Source of the DNA: Cephalotrichum gorgonifer
Taxonomy: Eukaryota > Ascomycota > Sordariomycetes > Microascales > Microascaceae
Direction: 5' to 3'
Assembly: GCA_900312665.1 (NCBI GenBank)
Contig: ONZQ02000007.1
Coordinates: 451,156 to 515,155 of the forward strand
Length of the DNA: 64,000 nt
Shown here: one piece after another, positions 56,109-64,000 of the stretch
How the letters are laid out: each line of letters opens with the position of its first letter
Position numbering within the stretch: the first letter of the stretch is position 1
Notes under the pieces: generated by a model
Seen by the model: only the letters and a program-made list of their open reading frames with translations
Database searches by the model: none
Told to the model about the DNA's origin: nothing
Made by a program: the position numbers and the translations under genes

Positions 56109-59100
56109 GAGACTTGTTAGATGTGGGTATACGGAATAGAAAAACGTTGATGTTTTGTGTCTTTTGCAGCATGTCATTCCGGCCAGTGTATGTAGCTGAA
56201 ATGGCCTTTGTGCCATATCTTGACATAAACGGGCTTGACCTGCGAGGGGTAATATATCTTGAAAAATATAAAAGATAGGATCATCTATACTTTTCCTAAA
56301 GCCCCCTATTCTAGGTCTACTCTAGTCCGACTCTATCTGTAGCCTATAAGCTATAGTATAATATCCATTCTAATTTGATGTATCCATCAAACACTGGGGC
56401 TCGCCGGCGCCTGCTATCGAGCGCCGCCCGAGCAACAGCCCTTCATGAATGGCTCGTTGTCTACTAGTAGTTTCTCGCTCCTATGGTCGAGCATTTTGTG
56501 CTTGTACGCTGCCTTGGAAACGATGTCCGGGCGTGCTCGTTTCCCGATGTCTAGATTCCTATTTAACCTTACTTATGCGCCGTAATGCAGGTCAATGGGA
56601 GAGAAGTGTAGGTATAAGTTAAGGAGAATGTTCTGTGACGGGGATCCACACATCGGAAACGGAAGGCGGGGGGCTTCGTCCAAGTCATCCCTTGAACATA
56701 CATGCACAGCGAAAGACACAACACGCTGGATATTTTATGTTCTGCATGAAAACCTGACTGGGAGGCCGCATAGCTGCCTACCTACCTTCCTTCTTCAGAA
56801 GTATAGTTGCAATTGGAAAAAAAAAGTTCTGGACCCTTCACAAGCGCCTCCTGTAACTGGTCGCGAAAAGGCGGCCCGTGTCCGTCGGTTTCTGAGGCAG
56901 GAGATCCGGCTATTTATAGTGAAACGGGTGTACCTGCTTGTCGCTTACTTGGGCGAAAGAAGATACCTGGTGGTGGCTTCTAGCATCGAAAGCTATTCGC
57001 GGCTGTTAGCAGTAGCAAGAGGCGGGTATCATCTTCCATCCCCAGCCCCTTCCCCTGTTTCCCGTTGTCACCGAGAGCTAATACTTCGGGGCGCATCTAT
57101 GTTTACCAGGCACGATGGATGCGTCCCGGGGCAAGGAAGAAGAAGGGCATGGAGAAAAGTGCTGGGCGGTCTGTGCCTGAAACAAACAAAGTGCGACATG
57201 GGGATGGGTAGGATCCGAATATGCAGAATGACATCAAAGGGACCATTACAAACGAAACGGGTCGGGATGAAGGGGGACAGCTGAGAACGGATAGGCGGGG
57301 CTGAGAACGGATGCGAGAAGATGAGACAGGTTCTGGGAGTGGCGAAGGCGGCGGCATCAACATGGCCCGAGAAGGTCCTTGAAATCGACGACCCGCTAAT
57401 ACTTGTGGTACGAGTACTCCAATAAGAGAAAGCAGATGTCCGCTCTAGCGCGACATGGAGGTCCGAAAGCTCCCTGGCTACATGTACTCTATAGTGCGGA
57501 GTATGTACGAGTCGCGCTTGCGAGTAGGGATGAACAGGGGCGGATGCAAGGCATTCTGTAAAAGTCTAGCTCAGTATTATTTAATGGGACAAATTGGGAG
57601 TGACATCCTTCTCACTATGAGTATCACCAGTGTGGTGGATGGATCTTAGTGGTACTCCGTTAATAATAATACGAATGGCGGCATGTACTGGTGGTGCTAG
57701 GTGGGCCGACGGGTTCTAACAAAGAAACTACAAGCGGACGTGTGGCCGGAGTAGGATCTTCCTCCTCACGCTTATTTTGTATGTAACTTTCTTTCCCCGT
57801 TCCTGACCTTCCTTCCCCTTTTGCCCCTTTCCCCTTTCCCCCCTTCCCCTTGACAGCCCCCTTCTTCGCCACCAGCCTTGTACGCCCCATTCGATTGGAC
57901 GGCCTAACTAAACCCAATCCTTAAAATGATCCGTCAACTTGTAGATACGTGTAATTTTGGGCTGTGGCTTTCTCCTCTTCGTTCAGCTCCGCATCCCCTC
58001 TCTCTTGTCAACCCATCATTTCGAGTATTTTAGCCCCCAAGTACGTCGGACTCCTACTCATACTCATAGGCCGGCCCGAAAAAGTTAGGGCTCCATACCA
58101 TGAGATGATGTTGCAACCCCGCCGCGCCAAGACTTTTAGTATTGGAGGGGTCGGGAGTACGGCGACACTTGACATGTTAGAAGTTCTCATAGCACAAACA
58201 AGTCCGGAGCAGCGAAGAGCTCCGCTGCAGGACATAGTGCATGTACACATATCTACTCGTATACGGAGCATGGTCAACGGAGACATATGGGGAATTGATA
58301 TATTCTATCCGTACTGGCAGGATTTCATGCTGTCTTCGCCAGGCCGCGGAGACTAAATGTACATACTGCGGCAGGGTCCGGATCTGTAGTGACCACTGCA
58401 TTGGACCTAAGATCCATAGTTCCCCACAGGGCCTTTTAGCGCTGACCTGGGGGGTTGTTACTCGTCCGCGAACGTAGTAATACCTCCATTGGACCTTGAC
58501 ACTGTCTCGTCTCAATTTCGTCCACGCCCCTCGCGTCGCACCGCACCGCACACAGGGTGATTTGTAAAACCATAATACCACCAACCACCCAAACAGCCCA
58601 ACACCCAACTCCTCCCACCCCAGGTCATAGTTATCGGATACTTCCGCCCCTTCGAGCACTGGCTCGTACCTCTCGACTATTATCTATCCCCGGCGCCGCG
58701 ACCTGACTTTTGACCTCCTCCGACGACACACCGTCTCCTTCCTCCCGGCATCGCCCAAGTCCACCAGAAGTAACAGGGTCGAAACTACAAGTTCACCCGT
58801 GCCTCTACACCGTCGTTCTCTCTCGCCCTCTCCTCCTGGCTTCTTCCATCGAGAGCAGAGAGAGGAGGAGCAAGATCTCGTCCACCTGAGAGCAGCTCAC
58901 GAGCGGGGATATCCACAGGCTAGTAAGGGACGACTATACAGCTCAGCTCAGTGCTCTAGTACAACGTGCTGCCTGCCCTTACGACGCTAGGGCGACCTAC
59001 TTCATCTCCACATGGTTCGACTTGCACCCAGTGGGAACTCCATTTCCAAGTACTCACACAGGCACATCTAGCCATCGGGCTCCGCCATACGCGCTTAGGG

Positions 59101-59964
59101 GATCGATCGGGTCCTCTCACCGTCTGGACTACTCTCCCGTCGTCTAGCGCCCAAGATACCCAAACCCAATTCTTCTAAGATCGACCGACCACCCTGGTTG
59201 GGTTGTAATACGAGGACTCTCGACTCGGCAATCCGAGCAGGTAGGAACTCATCCGGGGAGATACCTTTATCGCCATTACTCGTCGCCTCATCCATATCCT
59301 CCTCAATCGCGCTCGCCGTCCATTATCGCTCCCTCCAAAGCCACGATGGCGACTCAGAAAAGGTACGTCTTAGCACTTTCTCTTGTCACTTTCATGTCTT
59401 GTTTGTTCACCATGTCTTGTTTGTCCATTTGGCTATCCTCGCATCACCCATGCCTGCTTTTTCCCTTCTTGGCCCACTCATTCATTCATGGAAAGGTCGG
59501 CTGGACCCCTGTTTGAATACCCGTCCCTTACTCCTCCCAGTCCCCTTATCCCTGTACCAGTACGAGAACCGTGGTGGGTGGGAGTAATACTGTGAGGCTG
59601 GAAGTGGGGTAACAGTGTACTTGTACAAGCTCCTTGCCGCCAGATGCCTAATCTCCTTCCCCCCCCCCGGGATCCATTGAGCCTTCTCCGCATCCAGAGG
59701 ACGAAACCTCATTTTGTTCAACTTTCGACCCCTCGGCATCTTCCCGCTTTGCTCCTTTCCTCGTTATTTTGTTCTTCTTCCAGCGTCGCACGCCCTTCAA
59801 TGCCTATCGTTTTGACGGTCCTTGCCCACCCTCCTTGTCGGACCCACCCTCGGATTGCGCCCTGAAGATTGCCACTACCCATTGTTGTTGCGCTCTGCCC
59901 GCTCCGCTCCTTTTCCTAACCAGAGGCTGTTGTTGTTGCGGGTCTGCTCTACCCGTTGCCTGTC
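56109..59964. other. 3.9-kb spacer and long leader region of CLA4
   Basis: No gene supported between GRS1 and CLA4. TAC-motif copies occur at 57400-57419, 57494-57511, 58257-58270, 59560-59570 and 59610-59625. From about 58640 the sequence becomes CT-rich and probably holds promoter and 5' leader of CLA4. At 59343-59364 ATGGCGACTCAGAAAAG is followed by a canonical splice donor GTACGT; this may be a small upstream exon or uORF. Confidence 0.5.
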
Positions 59965-62649
59965 ATGGCTAACAATGGCGGCAAAAGCATCTACACACCG
60001 GGCCAGTTCATGAACCCAGGCCCGGCGCCTCGCCCCCCGACGGACCGACCTCGATTGAACCTCACGCCAGACGCGAACCTTCCCGGGAGCATGGCCAACA
60101 TGGTCATCTCGCCCATCCGAAGTACCGCCACATCCACATACACCGGCTCCACCATCTCTCTACCACTCGCCGCCCGCCAGCTATCTAACAACACTGACGG
60201 TCTTGGAGGGGTCGCCATAAAGAAGGAGGGCTGGGCCCACGTCAAGGAGAACAAGAACTTCATCCAGCCTTGGAAATTGAAATATCTGATCCTGAGAAAA
60301 GAGTCGCTCGACTTCCATAAATCGGAGGGGGGGAAAGTGGTGTATACTCTTTACCTGAAAGATGTCGTCAACGTCGGCAGAGTGGAAGCCGCTGGTACCA
60401 TTTTCGAAATCAAGCGGAACCCATCGGGGGCCTCGACCAGCCCCGGCGACGATGACGGCACGACGAAGACGCTGCAGATGAAGGTGAAGAGCGATGACGA
60501 CCTGTACGAGTGGATTGACCTCATTTACGGCTCCTGCCCTGGCATGGGCGGTGTTAGCAACCCTACCAACTTCTCCCACGCCGTCCACGTCGGCTTCGAC
60601 CCCCAAACTGGAGACTTTGTGGGACTGCCGCCGGAGTGGTCGAAACTCCTCAACTCGTCCGCCATCACCAAGGAGGATTACGAGCGCAACCCCCAGGCCG
60701 TCTTTGAAGTCCTCGACTTCTACTCGGACCTGACTAAGAGGCAAGACAATCCCAACCAGTATCCCGGCCCTATGGCCGGCCAGTCCCCCAATGGCCAACA
60801 GAAGCCCTACGGCTATAGCGGCAATACCGGTTCGTCAGTTGCGCCTCCACGCCCCGCCCAACCACAGCAGCAGCAACGACAGCCGGGGTACAACACCGGC
60901 TCCCAGTCGAGCCAGGTTCCCCCCCAGCGCCCATCACCCCCTCAGCAACAGTCACAGCAGCGACCTCAGATGCAAGGACCCTCCTCCAGCTACTCCTCTC
61001 AAGATTCCCTACGCGAGGAACAACGAAGGAAGCAGTTGGAAGCGCAGCAACGGCAGCGCGAAATTGAGGAGCAGAGCCGACGTGACCTTGATGCGTACAA
61101 CGCCTCGATACCCCAGACGAAGCAACCTACCGCTCAGCAAGAACTCGGTGGATATGGCGGCGGCTCTTCTGGGCCAGACCGGTTTAACCCTACCCGCGCT
61201 CCCCCACCCGCGCCTTCGAAGGGTTCTTCTCAGCCTGCAAATGGCCTCCGCGCCCAGCGGCCGGCACCCCCCGCCCCAGGAGGCTCTGGATCTCGACCGC
61301 AGCAAGCCATGAGCCCGAGCTCTCAGTCTCGGCCCTCTCCCGGCCAGAGCAGCCCGGCAAGATACCAGAACACGAGCACTACGTCGTCGACGAGGCAGAA
61401 CGGCTCCTCTACCAACGCACCTCCTTCTCGTCTGCCTGCCCCCATTAAGCCTCTGAATGTGGCCAAGCCAAGCGCAGCGCAACAACAGGCCGACTCCGTT
61501 AGAGCCGCCGAGGCCGCCCTCACGGCCAAGCCCTCTGCAGCAGAGCGCAAGCAGGATACACGACCCATGTCAACCATGTCCGAGAGCGAAGTCATGGCCA
61601 GGCTGCGGGAGGTTGTTTCGAAGGATGATCCTAACCTATCGTACTCAAAGCAAAAGAAGATTGGCCAAGGCGCTTCCGGATCCGTCTACGTCGCGAAGAT
61701 TAAGGAGGGAGCGCCTTCTGCCATCGCGCGAGACGTCTTACGCCAGCAAGGTCCCCGGGCCCAGGTTGCTATTAAGCAGATGGACCTCGCGCACCAGCCC
61801 CGGAAGGAGCTGATTGTTAACGAAATCATGGTCATGAGGGACAGCAGGCACAGGAACATTGTAAACTTCTTGGATGCCTTCCTCCGGAACAACAATGCCG
61901 AACTTTGGGTTGTGATGGAATTCATGGAGGGAGGTGCTCTTACGGACGTCATCGATAACAACCCCACCATCACGGAAGATCAGATCTCGACCATCTGTCT
62001 CGAGGTATGTTTCCCCTTGGATCTTAAACTCTATATCAAGTATATGTGGGTTCCTAACGCTCGTGCAGACTTGCCGCGGACTGCAACACCTCCACTCTCA
62101 GAAGATTATCCATCGCGATATCAAATCCGACAACGTTCTATTGGACGCTCGCGGGAACGTCAAGATTAGTGAGTTGTTACCTCCCCCTCACCTACTTCCA
62201 GCACGATCTACAGGTTTACGGTGCTAACCACGATATGTACAGCTGATTTCGGCTTCTGCGCTAAGCTCACGGAAACTAAGTCCAAGCGAGCCACCATGGT
62301 CGGGACCCCCTACTGGATGGCCCCAGAGGTCGTCAAGCAGAAGGAGTACGGGCCCAAGGTCGACATCTGGTCCCTGGGAATCATGGCCATCGAGATGATT
62401 GAGTCGGAGCCGCCCTACCTTAACGAGGAGCCCCTCAAGGCCCTCTACCTCATCGCCACGAACGGAACGCCAAGGCTGAAGAAGCCCGATAAGATCAGCA
62501 AGGATCTCAAGGCCTTCCTCTCGGTGTGCCTGTGCGTCGAGGTCAAGTGTCGGGCCTCGGCAGACGAGCTGCTACTGCATGATTTCCTGAGACACGGATG
62601 CCCGCTCGGGAGTCTCGCGGATCTGCTGGCGTTCAAGAAGTCGAAATAG
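59965..62649 (+). CDS. CLA4: p21-activated kinase (Cla4/Chm1 type) with PH and CRIB domains
   Basis: Exons 59965-62004, 62069-62168 and 62243-62649 give 848 aa. Order of domains: a short N-terminus; a PH domain at about 86-190 (IKKEGWAHVKENKNFIQPWK ... DLYEWIDLIYGSCP); a CRIB/PBD Cdc42-Rac binding motif at 197-230 (VSNPTNFSHAVHVGFDPQTG, then DFVGLPPEWSKLL); a long Gln/Pro/Ser-rich linker; and a C-terminal Ser/Thr kinase domain with glycine loop IGQGASGSVYVAKI, VAIKQMDL lysine, HRDIKSDNVLL catalytic loop, ADFGFCAKL-type DFG (here ITDFGFCAK across a splice site) and GTPYWMAPEV. PH plus CRIB distinguishes Cla4 from Ste20. The kinase acts below Cdc42/Rac at the cortex in polarity, septation and, in pathogens, appressorium formation. 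The start is the ATG of MANNGGKSIY; the frame before it lacks another ATG. Confidence 0.96.
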
Positions 62650-63987
62650 GAGTTTGACGAGTGAAGGTTTTTGCGTAGGTGATTCGGCCATCTCTTCGGA
62701 CAATGTTGTATGCCGTGTGCTTGAAAAGTATACGTCGCCACGAGTCCGTGTGCGATTTGTCCAAACGCGCCCAAGATACCTACCTACCCTCTTGCGTCTA
62801 TATACATGGACTGATCTGTCGGCCGGTATGTCTATGGTGATTTTTTTTCGGCGTTACATAGGTTGGGAAAGGGGGAGGGTTCATTTGAAGCTGTGTCACT
62901 GGCATGTTTAATATCAAAGCAACTGAAATATTATTTATTTATTTTACCCTAAGTGCAACGGGCGCTTCCCTAGATAAATATCTCTTGCCTGGACTTTCAC
63001 GGTGAGCTATGCCTTGGTTTGAAAGGAGAGGGTTGCGGGCAAGGTACAATCTGGTCCACCATTACCTACCGTATTAGTAGATGAACTCGAAGCTTATCTT
63101 GATTTGAGTTGACGCTAGCTGAAGAGAAGGTGTTGGCAATGACCAAGCATTTCTGGAAGGGAATTTCTAGTTCATAGGCTCAGTTGGATTTTCCTCAGTT
63201 ACATTTAATACACGTATTGATATGTCGGCTACGCACATCCATGTGTCCATGTATATCGTGAGTGGTGGCAGCGGATGAGATACATAGGAGAGCAATTGAG
63301 GATATACATGTAGGACCAGCCATATGAGCTAGCAAGGGAATTTAAGTCCTGGTTCAGTCGTCGAAGACGAGGGGATCTAGGTATTATCTGACGGGTTGTG
63401 ATGACCGAGGCAAGGAGTCGAGCGTGTAAGCGAGTAAAGTCTAAGTGGTAGTTTTCCACGATTTAAAGCTCTATTGGCACAATGAAACTACTATTGGCGT
63501 CGTATACGTCGGTGTCGGCCTCAGGAGCATGGCATCATTTATAAGTACAAGGCTTAGGCGTTCATGAAAACATTCGAGTGCCATCGTGGTTGGTGCACGG
63601 GAAGTGTTGCTGTTGCTCTGAGATTTTGCTGTTGGGGGATGAAACTGGCTCCACGTGACTTCGAACTATCCGCCACCAGAGGCGCGTCTGGAAACGCCTC
63701 GATTTTTTTTTAAGCCTCGGGCGGGCCGCCCTGCTACGTACTCTGTATAATATCCAGGAAGGCCTCACTCACATTGATTCCACGTCGACCATCCAAGAGC
63801 CTTCGATTTCCCAACGCTTTCTCGACAACCGCGCCCCCGACCCAGCACTTCCATCTACTCTCTCAGCGTTGAAATTCCTTGCCGACCCACCTCACGCCCT
63901 TCTCCAATATCTAATACGAGTGCGTCCTATTTGGTTACCTATGGGTATACTAGCATAAACCCATCACGTCTCTGTCGTGTCGTAGAC
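62650..63987. other. 3' flank of CLA4 and promoter/leader of the next gene
   Basis: Non-coding. The part from 62900 to 63480 is A/T-rich. From about 63740 the CT-rich leader of the next gene begins. A plausible 66-nt leader intron runs from 63920 (GTGCGT) to 63985 (GTAG), two bases before the ATG. Confidence 0.5.
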
Positions 63988-64000
63988 ATGGCTACTACGA
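63988..64000 (+). CDS. First codons of a gene cut by the window edge
   Basis: ATGGCTACTACGA (Met-Ala-Thr-Thr) follows a CT-rich leader and a likely leader intron ending GTCGTAG, with AC between acceptor and ATG. The strong ATGG context supports a start. The product cannot be told from four codons. Confidence 0.45.

Noticed and set aside
56595..57284. 229-codon plus-strand frame
   Set aside because: Composition is random-like with many Arg/Cys, there is no motif, and it lies in a motif-rich spacer.

Overview
The window is nuclear DNA from a filamentous ascomycete (Pezizomycotina, most likely a Sordariomycete). The evidence is short introns of about 45-120 nt with GTRNGT-like donors and CTAAC or CTGAC branch sites a few bases before YAG acceptors, monocistronic genes on both strands, long gene-poor spacers, CT-rich leaders, and recognisable fungal proteins such as a BAR-PH-VASt Sip3 protein, a PH-CRIB PAK kinase, a GPI-type aspartyl protease and a LaeA-like methyltransferase. 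I rebuilt the spliced genes by hand from reading frame, splice signals and protein similarity. No database search was possible.

Layout. 0-2 kb: the 3' end of an unrecognised gene (+) and a single-pass membrane protein with an apple/PAN-like domain (-). 2-6.5 kb: no gene seen. 6.5-17.6 kb: a compact block with ribosomal protein uL1/RPL10A (-), TRM732/THADA (+) and SIP3/LAM1-type sterol transfer protein (-). 17.6-30.7 kb: gene-poor, holding one unrecognised 347-aa protein and a tRNA-Ser(CGA). 30.7-37.6 kb: a yapsin-like aspartyl protease, an intron-containing tRNA, a divergent V-ATPase proteolipid and VPS18. 38.6-46.8 kb, all on the minus strand: a frame-broken ankyrin-repeat gene, a LaeA-like methyltransferase and a nucleotide-sugar 4,6-dehydratase. 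50.2-62.7 kb: a triose-phosphate-translocator family nucleotide-sugar transporter (+), RPF1 (-), glycyl-tRNA synthetase (+) and CLA4-type PAK kinase (+). The last 13 bases start another gene.

How the genes relate. Four proteins serve ribosomes and translation (uL1, Trm732, Rpf1, GlyRS), and they sit as two divergent pairs, each of which could share a promoter. The V-ATPase proteolipid and Vps18 are convergent neighbours that both act at the vacuole. The dehydratase and the sugar transporter could belong to one deoxysugar (rhamnose-type) route, but the enzyme that would complete such a route is not here.

The most unusual signal is not a gene. The spacers, but not the exons, are strewn with short and often palindromic combinations of TAC-NN(N)-GTA (for example ACTTGTACAAGT and GTACGGAGTAC), densest at about 47.4-50.1 kb. 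Other points worth checking are a one-base slip in a nine-base homopolymer that breaks VPS18, two frame breaks in the ankyrin gene, an upstream in-frame start on GlyRS that looks like a mitochondrial presequence, 12-13 nt microexons, and a tRNA with mixed isotype features. I found no CRISPR array, intact transposon, rRNA gene or recognisable biosynthetic megasynthase.
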